From assembly GCF_014649915.1 (NCBI RefSeq), contig NZ_BMTY01000017.1, positions 5,227 to 69,226 of the forward strand: DNA of 64,000 nt, written 5' to 3'. Both the position numbers and the translations under genes were made by a program. The number at the start of each line of letters is the position of its first letter. Within the stretch, counting starts at the first letter, position 1. Under the pieces are notes generated by a model that was not told the DNA's origin, did no database searches, and saw nothing but the letters and a program-made list of their open reading frames with translations. This stretch comes from Streptomyces toxytricini. Its GTDB lineage: Bacteria > Actinomycetota > Actinomycetes > Streptomycetales > Streptomycetaceae. Below, one piece after another: positions 10,596-19,486 of the stretch.

Positions 10596-11182
10596 CGGAC
10601 GCGGTGGGGGATTCCGCAGGGGCCGCAGCGGCCCCGCGGAAGGCGCCGGAGCCGGCGCCCGCGGGCCGGACGGCCGCGGAGGCGGCGGCGGAAGCGCTCC
10701 GGCTGCTTGCGGACGGTGACCAGACCCTCGCCGTCGCCGAGTCGCTGACGGGGGGCATGGTCGCCGCCGCGTTGACGTCCGTACCCGGTGCTTCCCGGTC
10801 GTTCCGCGGATCGGTCACGGCCTACGCGACCGACGTGAAGGCGCGGGTGCTCGGCGTCGACGCCGAGCTGCTGGCCGCCGAGGGCGCCGTGAACCCGCAG
10901 GTGGCGGTCGAGATGGCGGCCGGGGTGCGCCGCGTACTCGACGCCTCGTGGGGGATCGCGACCACCGGCGTGGCCGGCCCGGACCCGCAGGACGGGAAGC
11001 CCGTGGGAACGGTTTTCGTCGCGGTTTCCGGACCGCTGTTCGAGAAAAGCGCCGCGTTGAGGTTGAACGGCTCCCGGGAGGAAATCCGTAGGGAGAGTGC
11101 ACGCACAGTGCTCGAACTCCTCTTGAGCGAACTCCGCGAGAATGTGCGGGGGCAGGATACGGAACAGAACGGGGGGATTTGA
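10592..11182 (+). CDS. cinA: CinA C-terminal domain protein (NMN amidohydrolase type)
   Basis: A 196-residue protein made of only the CinA C-terminal domain (residues about 38-190), preceded by an Ala/Pro-rich leader. AVAESLTGG, the SVTAYATDVK segment and TTGVAGPDPQDGKPVG are the family motifs. The domain hydrolyses nicotinamide mononucleotide to nicotinate mononucleotide in pyridine-nucleotide salvage (PncC activity). The long CinA form with a molybdopterin-binding N-terminus is not present. GTG 10592 overlaps the pgsA stop, indicating coupling. Placement beside clgR and not far from recA is standard in actinobacteria. Confidence 0.88.
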   Translation: MTDAVGDSAGAAAAPRKAPEPAPAGRTAAEAAAEALRLLADGDQTLAVAESLTGGMVAAALTSVPGASRSFRGSVTAYATDVKARVLGVDAELLAAEGAVNPQVAVEMAAGVRRVLDASWGIATTGVAGPDPQDGKPVGTVFVAVSGPLFEKSAALRLNGSREEIRRESARTVLELLLSELRENVRGQDTEQNGGI

Positions 11183-11291
11183 TGTTTGCAGCCCTGAGTG
11201 AACACGACATCGCTCCCCGCACGGCCGCGGCGCGAGGCGGTACGGTGGGGCGTGAAGGATGCGGCTACACGGTCAGAGGAGGGAGCCACCG

Positions 11292-11672
11292 ATGATTCTG
11301 CTCCGTCGCCTGCTGGGTGACGTGCTGCGTCGGCAGCGCCAGCGCCAGGGCCGTACTCTGCGCGAAGTCTCCTCGTCCGCCCGAGTTTCTCTCGGCTATC
11401 TTTCCGAGGTGGAGCGGGGGCAGAAGGAGGCGTCCTCCGAACTGCTCTCCGCGATCTGCGACGCGTTGGACGTACGGATGTCCGAGCTGATGCGCGAGGT
11501 CAGTGACGAGCTGTCGCTGGCCGAGCTGGCACAGTCGGCCGCGGCAAGCGAACCCGTACCGGTGCCGGTACGCCCGATGCTCAACTCGGTCTCCGTGACG
11601 TCCGTCGCGGGCGGGCCGGAGCGGGTGACCATCAAGGCACCTGCGGAAGCGGTGAACGTCGTAGCCGCTTGA
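11292..11672 (+). CDS. clgR: Clp gene regulator ClgR (XRE family)
   Basis: A 126-residue transcription activator of clp protease genes. The XRE helix-turn-helix occupies residues about 10-65 ([20 protein letters not shown] then [17 protein letters not shown]). The tail ends in two alanines (NVVAA). In Streptomyces lividans a C-terminal Ala-Ala makes ClgR a substrate of the ClpP1P2 protease it induces, giving feedback. That function is known for the family; the motif is what I see here. ATG 11292 has GAGGAGGGAG 6-15 nt upstream. The 109-nt gap after cinA may hold its own promoter, but I could not identify a clear ClgR operator there. Confidence 0.9.
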   Translation: MILLRRLLGDVLRRQRQRQGRTLREVSSSARVSLGYLSEVERGQKEASSELLSAICDALDVRMSELMREVSDELSLAELAQSAAASEPVPVPVRPMLNSVSVTSVAGGPERVTIKAPAEAVNVVAA

Positions 11673-11710
11673 GCGCGAGTGCGCGCGCCGTGAAGGCAAG
11701 AGCGTGGCCG

Positions 11711-11746
11711 GAGCCCCGGTCGGTGCGCAAGCGCCGGCCGGGGCTC
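11711..11746 (+). terminator. clgR terminator
   Basis: GAGCCCCGG (11711-11719) pairs with CCGGGGCTC (11738-11746), and an inner GCGC/GCGC stem (725-728 / 731-734) closes an AA loop. It begins 39 nt after the clgR stop. Confidence 0.75.
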
Positions 11747-11828
11747 CTCGCCGTTTCGGGTGCGGGTGTGCGGAGTGTACGGGAGGATGGACCGCGTCCG
11801 GTCGCGGCCCTGAACCCGGGAGGCAGCC

Positions 11829-12089
11829 GTGCGGCGGTTGGCCGTGCCCCTCGCAGTGGCGGCGGGCGTGCTCTGGTGCTGGGCCGTGTTGCGGCTGGTG
11901 CTGGAGCCGGAGGCCTCCGGGCCGCTGGAGAGCGCGGTGGCCGTGGGCGGCTGGGGGCTGGGCGTGCTGCCGGTCCACTGTGCGCCGAACCGCGGCCGGC
12001 GGAAGGGCCGGGCCCCCGGCGGCGGGGCCGCGGCGGGCGGGCGGCCGGATGCGGCGGAGGGGGTGCCGGGACCGTACGCCCGTGACTGA
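11829..12089 (+). CDS. Small hypothetical membrane protein
   Basis: An 86-residue product with two short hydrophobic stretches (residues about 4-26 and 36-50) and an Arg/Gly/Ala-rich hydrophilic tail. GTG 11829 has a strong GGGAGG at 11818-11823, which supports translation. I do not recognise a family or function. The stop lies 7 nt from the convergent stop of the glycosylase gene, and the two stops sit inside a short palindrome (12086-12100). Confidence 0.6.
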   Translation: MRRLAVPLAVAAGVLWCWAVLRLVLEPEASGPLESAVAVGGWGLGVLPVHCAPNRGRRKGRAPGGGAAAGGRPDAAEGVPGPYARD

Positions 12090-12100
12090 CGGACCGTCAG
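12086..12100. repeat. Palindrome spanning two convergent stop codons
   Basis: CTGACGG and CCGTCAG flank a single A, placing the TGA of the plus-strand gene and the TGA of the minus-strand gene in symmetric arms. It is probably a minimal bidirectional hairpin. Confidence 0.5.
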
Positions 12101-12897
12101 GCGGGGTGCGGGCCGGACTGGCAGCTCGGGCACCAGTACGTCGGGCGGTCGTCCTGGTCGGCCTTGCGCACGGGGGTGCCGCAGCGCAGGCAGGGCAGGC
12201 CCAGGCGCCCGTAGACGAACAGGGCGCGTCCGGGCCGGCGGCTGCCGGTGGTGTTGCGGCCCTCGCCCGGGCCGGTGTTGGCGGCGAGCAGGCGTTGCGC
12301 CGCCGCGGCCAGGCGGACGGCGGTCCTCGGCGCGTCGGGCAGGGCGCCGACCGGCGTCCAGGGGGTCGCCCCGGCCATGAAGCAGAGCTCGCACTTGTAC
12401 ACGTTGCCGATGCCGGCCAGGTTGCGCTGGTCGAGCAGGGCCTCGCCGAGCGGCCGCTCCGGGGCGGCGAGCAGGTTGGCGGCGGCCCGGTCCGCGTCCC
12501 AGTCCGGGCCGAGGAGGTCGGGGCCCAGGTGGCCGACGACGCGGTCCTCGTCGGCGGTGCGCAGCAGCTCCACGACGGGCAGGCGGTAGCCGACGGCCGT
12601 GCGGTCGGCGGTGCCCAGGACGGCGCGGACCTCGTACAGGGGGCCGCCGCGCCATTTCTGGCCGGGGGTGAAGACGTGCCAGGCGCCGTCCATGCGCAGG
12701 TGGGTGTGGAGGGTCAGGCCCCCCTCGAAGCGGGCGAGGAGGTGCTTGCCGCGGGGGACGACCTCCAGGGTGGTGCGTCCGGTCAGGTCGGTGGTGGCCA
12801 GGCGGGGGACGCGCATGTCCCAGACGGTCAGCTCGCGGCCGGCGAGGGCGGCGTGCAGCCGGGCCGCCGCACGCCAGACGCTGTCTCCTTCGGGCAT
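12097..12897 (-). CDS. nei: Fpg/Nei-family DNA glycosylase (endonuclease VIII type)
   Basis: A 266-residue base-excision repair enzyme that removes oxidised bases and nicks at the abasic site. The catalytic N-terminus after Met removal is P2-E3 (MPEGDSVWRAA). The conserved lysine is K51 in VPRGKHLL, and the helix-two-turn-helix region contains LDQRNLAGIGNVYKCE. The C-terminal zinc finger has CxxC pairs in CLRCGTPV and YWCPSC. The PEGD start resembles mycobacterial Nei2 more than Fpg/MutM. ATG 12897 follows CACAAT by 6 nt on the minus strand with no Shine-Dalgarno, so it is possibly leaderless. Lhr helicase lies on the same strand two genes upstream, a repair-related neighbourhood. Confidence 0.9.
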   Translation of the reverse strand: MPEGDSVWRAAARLHAALAGRELTVWDMRVPRLATTDLTGRTTLEVVPRGKHLLARFEGGLTLHTHLRMDGAWHVFTPGQKWRGGPLYEVRAVLGTADRTAVGYRLPVVELLRTADEDRVVGHLGPDLLGPDWDADRAAANLLAAPERPLGEALLDQRNLAGIGNVYKCELCFMAGATPWTPVGALPDAPRTAVRLAAAAQRLLAANTGPGEGRNTTGSRRPGRALFVYGRLGLPCLRCGTPVRKADQDDRPTYWCPSCQSGPHPA

Positions 12898-12936
12898 GGG
12901 CCCATTGTGGGCCCGGGGGGCCCGGAGACGGGCCGA

Positions 12937-12966
12937 GCCCCTGCGGCCGGGTGGCGCCGCAGGGGC
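12937..12966 (-). terminator. Terminator of the lipoprotein gene
   Basis: A perfect 11-bp stem GCCCCTGCGGC / GCCGCAGGGGC with an 8-nt loop lies 50 nt beyond the lipoprotein stop and just upstream of the nei start. Confidence 0.75.
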
Positions 12967-13015
12967 CCGTACGGGGATCGGGAGGGTTCACCGGGCCGCG
13001 GACGCGGCCTGCGGG

Positions 13016-13696
13016 TCACTTCCAGACGAGGCCCTTGCCGTCGCTGAGGGAGTTGTACGGGTTGCCCCAGTACTCGGCGCCGGAGACCTTGGTCTCGGCG
13101 GAGGGGGCCAGGGCGACGGCGCAGCCCGTGGCGGTCTGGCCGTTGGTGAAGCCCTTCGGCAGGGAGTCGTTCGGGCACTTGTCGAACTTGCCGATGACGG
13201 AGAGCTTGCCGGCCTCGCTGCCGTCGCCGAGGAGGCCCTTCATGTGGCCGACGGTGGTGAACGACAGGTCGACGGTGCCGACGTTCTTGACCGAGTAGCG
13301 GATGTAGTACGGAACCTTGCCCTTGACCTGGTCGCCGAGCTTGAAGACGTCGAGGTCGGAGGGGTTGCCCTGCTCGATCGCGGTGACGGTGAGGGCGATC
13401 GTGCCGCCCTTCGTCTTGCCGTAGTCGAACGGCACGGTGGCCGTTTCGCCGATCTTGAACGTCTGGCCGGGCTTGGCCATGCCGGCGGGCGTGCCGCCGG
13501 CCGGCGCCCCGCTGCTCTGGCCGGCGTCCGGGGTGGCCGGGGCGGCGCTCTGGTCACCGCCCGCGGGGGCGGAGGAGGCCGGGGCGGACGGCGCCGGGGC
13601 GAGCTCCTCGTTGCCGTTCTTGCAGCCGGTCAGCGTCAGGGTGCCGGCGACCGCCAGGCCGATGACGGCGGTGGTGGCTCGTCGCGTGTTGCTCAC
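13016..13696 (-). CDS. Secreted lipoprotein of unknown function
   Basis: The 226-residue protein starts with a signal peptide and a lipobox (LTLTGCKNG, Cys at about residue 24), so it should be lipid-anchored outside the membrane. A Pro/Ala/Ser/Gly-rich linker (to about residue 75) leads to a beta-rich domain with GETATVPFDYGKTKG and YYIRYSVKNVGTVDLSF, which resembles DUF4352-like immunoglobulin-type folds in actinobacterial lipoproteins. The DUF resemblance is a guess from pattern. GTG 13696 has GGGGGACG about 7 nt upstream and puts the signal peptide at the N-terminus; longer forms would bury it. It is probably monocistronic, with a terminator downstream. Confidence 0.82.
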   Translation of the reverse strand: MSNTRRATTAVIGLAVAGTLTLTGCKNGNEELAPAPSAPASSAPAGGDQSAAPATPDAGQSSGAPAGGTPAGMAKPGQTFKIGETATVPFDYGKTKGGTIALTVTAIEQGNPSDLDVFKLGDQVKGKVPYYIRYSVKNVGTVDLSFTTVGHMKGLLGDGSEAGKLSVIGKFDKCPNDSLPKGFTNGQTATGCAVALAPSAETKVSGAEYWGNPYNSLSDGKGLVWK

Positions 13697-13865
13697 AGTC
13701 TTCGTCCCCCATGTAGGTGCACTTTGGTGTGGCATCGTCACGAGCGATGCCTGCGGGAATCTTGATAGCCGAGGCGCGGGGCCAGATTCCAGCCATGACC
13801 GGGTCTGTGACATGCTCCGTACATAAGCGCGACGTAAGTGCAACGGCCGAGACCTGACCGCAGCC

Positions 13866-16800
13866 TTACGACCGCAGCCGCAGCCCCCGCGGACTCGCGT
13901 GGAAGCCGGCCGCCTCCAGCACCCCGCCCAGCGGCGACGTCAGCGCCGGCGCCGCATTGATCCGCTCCACCGTCAGTGCCGGGAGCGTCCCCGCCCGCGA
14001 CGCCTCCGCCAGCGCGGCCGCCGCCGCGGCCAGCCTCGGATCCCCGGCCTCCGGCCACGCCAGGAGCGTCTTCCCGCCCCGCTCCAGGTACAGCACCAGC
14101 TCCCCGTCCACCAGCACCACCAGCGAGCCCGCCTTGCGGCCCGGCTTGTGCGAGGCCCCCGCCGGAGGCTCCGGCCACGGCAGGGCCGCCCCGTACGCGT
14201 TCGCCGGGTCCGCGGCGGCCAGCACCACCGCCGCCAGCGGCGGCGGATTGCGCTCCGCCGACCGCAGCCGGTCCACCGCGCCGTCCATCGCGAACTGGGC
14301 GGCGCCCAGCCCCTCCACCACGTACCCGCGGCGGGCCTGCCCGCTGTCCTCGAACGCCGACAGCACCCGGTACACCGCGCTGAAGCCGCCCTCGACGCCC
14401 TCCGCGGCCACCGCCCCCCGCGTCACCACCCCGTGCCGGTCCAGGAGCGTCCGGGCCAGCGCGTGCGCCCGGTGCGTCGGATCCGGAGCCGGCTCCGGCA
14501 GCAGCGACCAGCGGCCCGAGACCGTGGGCGGCCCCTGCCGCACGGCCTGGGCCGCGCCCACCGACCCGTACCGCCCGCGCGGCACCGTACGGCGCGCCCG
14601 GTGGGCGGTGGCGCCGGCCGTGCGGCCCGACCCCAGCACCGCCCGAAGCGGCGCCAGCGTGTCGTTCGTCAGCCGCCCCGACCAGGCCAGGTCCCACAGC
14701 GCGTCCGCCATCTGCGGCTCGGAGGCCTCCGGATGGCGGGCCCGCACCGCCTGCGCCACCTGGCGGAAGAACAGCCCGTACCCGCCCGACAGCGCTTCCA
14801 GCAGCGCCTCGTGAAGCGGCGTCAGCTCCAGCGGGTGCGCGGGCGGCAGCAGCAGCGGCGCCGCGTCCGCCAAGTACAGCGACACCCACCCGTCCTTGCC
14901 GGGCAGCGCCCCGGCGCCCGCCCACACCACCTCCCCGGTGGTGGTCAGCTCGTCCAGCATGGCCGGCGAGTAGCCCGCCACCCGCGAGGGCAGGACCAGC
15001 CGCTCCAGCGCCGACGCCGGCACCGGGGCGCCCTGCAGCTGCTCGATCGCCCTGGCCAGGCCGTCGATGCCGCGCAGCCCCCCGCCCAGGTGCTGCCACT
15101 GCGGCAGGAACACCGCCAGCGAGGCCGGAGGCACCGGCTCCAGCTCCTCGCGGAGCGCGGCCAGCGAGCGCCGCCGCAGCCTGCGCAGCACCGCCGCGTC
15201 GCACCACTCCTGGCCGATGCCCGCCGGATGGAACTCCCCCTGCACGACCCGACCGGCCGCCGCCAGCCGGTGCAGGGCCCCCTCGGTGACCGCCGCCCCC
15301 AGTCCGAACCGGGCCGCCGCGGCGACCGTGGTGAACGGGCCGTGCGTCCGCGCGTACCGCGCCAGCAGGTCCCCCAGCGGATCCTTCACCGGCTCGGTGA
15401 ACGCCTCCGGCACCCCCACCGGCAGCGCCGTGCCCAGGGCGTCGCGCAGCCGCCCCGCGTCCTCGACGGCCGCCCAGTGCTCCCCGCCCGCGATGCGCAC
15501 CCGGATCACCCGCCGGGCCCGCTCCAGCGCCCGCGGCCACGCCTCCTCCGCCCCCCGCTGCACCAGCTCGCCGTCCGTCAGCGGCCCCAGCAGCCGCAGC
15601 AGATCGGCCACGGACTCCTCGTCCTTGGCCCGCCGGTCCGGCGTGAGCCACTGCAGCTCCTGCTCCAGCTCCGCCAGCACCCCGGCGTCCAGCAGCTCCC
15701 GCAGCTCCGCCTGGCCGAGCAGCTCCGCCAGCAGCCGCGAGTCCAGCGACAGCGCGGCCGCCCGCCGCTCCGCCAGCGGCGAGTCCCCCTCGTACAGGAA
15801 CTGGGCGACGTACCCGAACAGCAGCGAGCGGGCGAACGGCGAGGGCTCCGCCGTCGTCACCTCCACCAGCCGCACCCGCCGCGCCTCGATGTCCCCCATC
15901 AGCTCCGCCAGCCCCGGCACGTCGAAGACGTCCTGCAGGCACTCGCGGACGGCCTCCAGCACGATCGGGAACGACCCGAACTCCGAAGCCACCTGGAGCA
16001 GCTGGGACGCCCGCTGCCGCTGCTGCCACAGCGGCGTGCGCCGGCCCGGATTGCGCCGCGGCAGCAGCAGCGCCCGCGCCGCGCACTCCCGGAACCGCGA
16101 GGCGAACAGCGCGGAGCCGCCCACCTGGTCGGTGACGATCCCGGCGACCTCGCCGTGGTCGAAGGCCACGTCCGCCGCGCCCAGCGGCGCCTGCCCGTCG
16201 TCGAAGGCGAACGACTGCACGGACGCGGGATCGTGGTCGAGGAGGTCCGCCGACAGCAGGTCGGCGTCCGGCAGGCGCAGCACGATGCCGTCGTCCCCGT
16301 GCATCACCTGCGCGTCCATCCCGTACTTCTCCGCGAGCCGGGCGCTGAGCGCCAGCGCCCACGGCGCGTGCACCTGCGCACCGAACGGGGAGTGCACCAC
16401 GACCCGCCAGTCCCCGAGCTCGTCCCGGAACCGCTCGACCAGGATGGTCCGGTCGTCCGGCACGTGCCCGCAGGCCTCCCGCTGCTCCGCCAGGTACGCC
16501 AGCACGTTCTCCGCGGCCCGGCCGTCGAGTCCCGCAGCGAGGAGCCGCAGCCGGGCGTCCTCGGCGGTCATCGCGCCGACCTCGCGCAGGAACGCGCCGA
16601 CCGCCCGGCCCAGTTCCAGCGGGCGGCCCAGCTGGTCGCCCTTCCAGAACGGCAGCCGCCCCGGAACCCCGGGGGCCGGGGTGACGAGCACCCGGTCCCG
16701 GGTGATGTCCTCGATCCGCCACGACGTGGTGCCGAGGGTGAACACGTCCCCCACGCGGGACTCGTACACCATCTCCTCGTCGAGCTCGCCGACCCGCCCG

Positions 16801-18458
16801 CCGCCCTTCTTCGGGTCCGCCCCGGCCAGGAAGACGCCGAACAGCCCCCGGTCGGGAATGGTTCCGCCCGAGGTGACCGCCAGGCGCTGCGCCCCCGGCC
16901 TGCCCGTGACCGTCCCCGCGACCCGGTCCCACACCACCCGCGGCCGCAGCTCCGCGAACGCGTCCGACGGGTAGCGCCCCGCCAGCATGTCCAGCACCCC
17001 GGTGAACGCCGACTCCGGCAGCGCCGCGAACGGCGCGGCCCGCCGCACCAGCGCCAGCAGCTCGTCCAGCTGCCAGGTGTCCATCGAGGTCATCGCGACC
17101 ACCTGCTGCGCCAGCACGTCCAGCGGGTTCGACGGGATGCGCAGCGACTCGATGGCCCCCGCCCGCATCCGCTCCGTGACGACCGCCGCCTGCACCAGGT
17201 CGCCCCGGTACTTGGGGAAGACCACACCGGTCGAGACCGCACCCACCTGGTGCCCGGCCCGGCCCACCCGCTGGAGGCCCGACGCCACCGACGGCGGCGA
17301 CTCCACCTGCACCACCAGGTCCACCGCGCCCATGTCGATGCCCAGCTCCAGGCTGGAGGTGGCGACCACCGCGGGCAGCCGGCCCGCCTTCAGGTCCTCC
17401 TCCACCAGCGCCCGCTGCTCCTTGGACACCGAGCCGTGGTGCGCCCGCGCCAGCAGCGGCGGCGCGCCCAGCGCCGCCCCCGACTGCGCCATCACCTCCG
17501 CCGGAGGCGCGCCCTCCGGCAGCCGCTCGCCCATCGCGCGCTCGTACGCGATCTCGTTCAGCCGGTTGCACAGACGCTCCGCGAGCCGGCGCGAGTTGGC
17601 GAACACGATGGTGGAGCGGTGCGCCTGCACCAGGTCGGCGATCCGCTCCTCCACGTGCGGCCAGATCGACGGCCGGTCGCCGCCCTCCCGGCCCTCCGTG
17701 GCGGGGGAGCCGCCCAACTCGCCCAGGTCCTCGACCGGTACGACCACCGACAGGTCGAACTCCTTCTCCGACGGCGGCTGCACGATCTCCACCCGGCCGC
17801 GCGGCGAGAGGTACCGGGCCACCTCCTCCACCGGGCGCACCGTCGCCGACAGGCCGATCCGGCGGGCCGGGCGCGGCAGCAGCTCGTCCAGCCGCTCCAG
17901 GGACAGCGCCAGGTGCGCGCCGCGCTTGGTGCCCGCCACCGCGTGCACCTCGTCCAGGATGACCGTCTCCACCCCGGACAGCGCCTCGCGCGTCGCCGAC
18001 GTCAGCATCAGGAACAGCGACTCGGGCGTGGTGATCAGGATGTCCGGCGGCCGGTTCGCCAGCGCGCGCCGCTCGGCGGCCGGGGTGTCGCCCGAGCGGA
18101 TCCCGACCCTGATTTGCGGCTCCGGCAGCCCGAGCCGCACCGACTCCTGCCCGATGCCGGTCAGCGGGCTGCGCAGGTTCCGCTCGACGTCGACCGCGAG
18201 GGCCTTCAGCGGCGACACGTACAGCACGCGGCAGCGCTTCTTCGGCTCCGCGGGCGGCGGTTCGGAGGCCAGCCGGTCCAGGGCGGCGAGGAACGCGGCC
18301 AGCGTCTTGCCGGAGCCGGTCGGCGCGACGACCAGGACGTCGGACCCCTGCCCGATGGCCCGCCAGGCGCCCTCCTGGGCGGCGGTGGGAGCACGGAAAG
18401 CCCCCGTGAACCAGGAGCGGGTCGCGGGGGAGAACGCCTCGAGCGCAGAGCCGGCCAT
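13866..18458 (-). CDS. lhr: Lhr-type ATP-dependent superfamily 2 helicase
   Basis: A 1530-residue 3'-5' helicase, close to the length of E. coli Lhr. The SF2 core has Walker A APTGSGKT (residues 45-52), DEVH (169-172) and later helicase motifs including IVFANSRRLAERL and the QRVGRAGH motif VI. Winged-helix and Lhr-core domains follow, then a long C-terminal half of the AlkZ-like/Lhr-CTD type. In E. coli the Lhr C-terminal region has uracil-DNA glycosylase activity; that would fit the nearby Nei glycosylase, but the activity here is inferred. ATG 18458 is the first plausible start. The gene diverges from the AraC-type regulator across a 120-nt gap. No SOS box was seen in front of it. Confidence 0.92.
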   Translation of the reverse strand: MAGSALEAFSPATRSWFTGAFRAPTAAQEGAWRAIGQGSDVLVVAPTGSGKTLAAFLAALDRLASEPPPAEPKKRCRVLYVSPLKALAVDVERNLRSPLTGIGQESVRLGLPEPQIRVGIRSGDTPAAERRALANRPPDILITTPESLFLMLTSATREALSGVETVILDEVHAVAGTKRGAHLALSLERLDELLPRPARRIGLSATVRPVEEVARYLSPRGRVEIVQPPSEKEFDLSVVVPVEDLGELGGSPATEGREGGDRPSIWPHVEERIADLVQAHRSTIVFANSRRLAERLCNRLNEIAYERAMGERLPEGAPPAEVMAQSGAALGAPPLLARAHHGSVSKEQRALVEEDLKAGRLPAVVATSSLELGIDMGAVDLVVQVESPPSVASGLQRVGRAGHQVGAVSTGVVFPKYRGDLVQAAVVTERMRAGAIESLRIPSNPLDVLAQQVVAMTSMDTWQLDELLALVRRAAPFAALPESAFTGVLDMLAGRYPSDAFAELRPRVVWDRVAGTVTGRPGAQRLAVTSGGTIPDRGLFGVFLAGADPKKGGGRVGELDEEMVYESRVGDVFTLGTTSWRIEDITRDRVLVTPAPGVPGRLPFWKGDQLGRPLELGRAVGAFLREVGAMTAEDARLRLLAAGLDGRAAENVLAYLAEQREACGHVPDDRTILVERFRDELGDWRVVVHSPFGAQVHAPWALALSARLAEKYGMDAQVMHGDDGIVLRLPDADLLSADLLDHDPASVQSFAFDDGQAPLGAADVAFDHGEVAGIVTDQVGGSALFASRFRECAARALLLPRRNPGRRTPLWQQRQRASQLLQVASEFGSFPIVLEAVRECLQDVFDVPGLAELMGDIEARRVRLVEVTTAEPSPFARSLLFGYVAQFLYEGDSPLAERRAAALSLDSRLLAELLGQAELRELLDAGVLAELEQELQWLTPDRRAKDEESVADLLRLLGPLTDGELVQRGAEEAWPRALERARRVIRVRIAGGEHWAAVEDAGRLRDALGTALPVGVPEAFTEPVKDPLGDLLARYARTHGPFTTVAAAARFGLGAAVTEGALHRLAAAGRVVQGEFHPAGIGQEWCDAAVLRRLRRRSLAALREELEPVPPASLAVFLPQWQHLGGGLRGIDGLARAIEQLQGAPVPASALERLVLPSRVAGYSPAMLDELTTTGEVVWAGAGALPGKDGWVSLYLADAAPLLLPPAHPLELTPLHEALLEALSGGYGLFFRQVAQAVRARHPEASEPQMADALWDLAWSGRLTNDTLAPLRAVLGSGRTAGATAHRARRTVPRGRYGSVGAAQAVRQGPPTVSGRWSLLPEPAPDPTHRAHALARTLLDRHGVVTRGAVAAEGVEGGFSAVYRVLSAFEDSGQARRGYVVEGLGAAQFAMDGAVDRLRSAERNPPPLAAVVLAAADPANAYGAALPWPEPPAGASHKPGRKAGSLVVLVDGELVLYLERGGKTLLAWPEAGDPRLAAAAAALAEASRAGTLPALTVERINAAPALTSPLGGVLEAAGFHASPRGLRLRS

Positions 18459-18578
18459 GCCCCCATCCTGCACCTCGGCACCGACAACGGCCGTGACCTG
18501 CGCACCCGCCGCAGCCGCCGCGCCGGGCCGCCCGGCCCCGCCGCCTGCCGGGCTCCGGCCGGCGCGCAGAATGGAGGG

Positions 18579-19409
18579 GTGGCGCGAGCGGACGGCAGGG
18601 AGTGGGCGCGGCACTGGCGGTACGCGGAACTGCCGGGCCTGGACCTGCTGCGCGCCCGCTACGTGAGCCACTCCTTCCCCCGCCACGCCCACGACGGGTA
18701 CGTCATCGCGGCCGTCACCGGCGGCGTCGAGGAGGTCGGCCTGCCCGGCGGCGCCCTGCGCGCCGGCCCCGGCAGCATCGTCCTGATCAACCCCGAGGTC
18801 CCCCACACGGCGCGCGCCGGCGTCCCCGAGGGCTGGGCGTACGCCACCCTCTACCCCTCCCGCGAGCTGGTCGGCCGCGTCGCCGCCGAGATCGCCGGGC
18901 TGCGCGGCACCCCCGGCTTCACCGTCGACTCCGTATCCGATCCGCAGACCTCGCACACGATCACCGAGGTGCACCGGGCCGCCGAGGAGGGCAACGCCCT
19001 CGCCGCCGACACCCTTCTGCACACCGCCGTGGCCCGGATGCTGGCCCGGCACGCGGGACCGCTGCCGGCCGCGCCCGCCGCGAGTGCCGGGGCCGCGGGC
19101 GCGGTGCGGGCCCGGGCGGTGCTGCTGGAGCGGATGGCCGACCCGCCGTCGCTGGAGCAGCTCGCCGCGGAGCTCGGAACCAGCCCGTTCGCCCTGCTGC
19201 GGGCGTTCCGCGAGCGCTACGGGATGCCGCCGCACACCTGGCTGACCGACGCGCGGGTGCGGCGGGCGCGCCGCCTGCTGGACGCGGGCACCGCCCCGGC
19301 CGAGGCGGCCGTCGCCGTCGGCTTCACCGACCAGCCCCACCTCAACCGGCACTTCACCCGCATCGTGGGGGTCCCGCCGGGCGCCTACCGGCGGGAGCGG
19401 GCCGGATAG
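18579..19409 (+). CDS. AraC-family transcriptional regulator
   Basis: A 276-residue regulator with an N-terminal cupin ligand-binding domain (residues about 10-150, with HSFPRHAHDGYVIAAV and a PGSIVLINPEVPHTA strand) and a C-terminal pair of AraC helix-turn-helix motifs (about 175-275, ending in FTDQPHLNRHFTRIVGVPPG). It lies just upstream of azlCD on the same strand, so it probably controls that exporter. This arrangement, AraC plus AzlC plus AzlD, recurs in actinobacteria. GTG 18579 is 6 nt after CAGAAT (18567-18572) and may be leaderless; the nearby GGAGG is too close to serve as a ribosome site. Confidence 0.88.
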   Translation: MARADGREWARHWRYAELPGLDLLRARYVSHSFPRHAHDGYVIAAVTGGVEEVGLPGGALRAGPGSIVLINPEVPHTARAGVPEGWAYATLYPSRELVGRVAAEIAGLRGTPGFTVDSVSDPQTSHTITEVHRAAEEGNALAADTLLHTAVARMLARHAGPLPAAPAASAGAAGAVRARAVLLERMADPPSLEQLAAELGTSPFALLRAFRERYGMPPHTWLTDARVRRARRLLDAGTAPAEAAVAVGFTDQPHLNRHFTRIVGVPPGAYRRERAG

Positions 19410-19486
19410 CCGCGCCGCGCCCTCCGCCCGCCGGGCCTGCAAGAACGTACAAGACCGGCCCCGCCTGCCGTGCGTACCGTCGCGGC

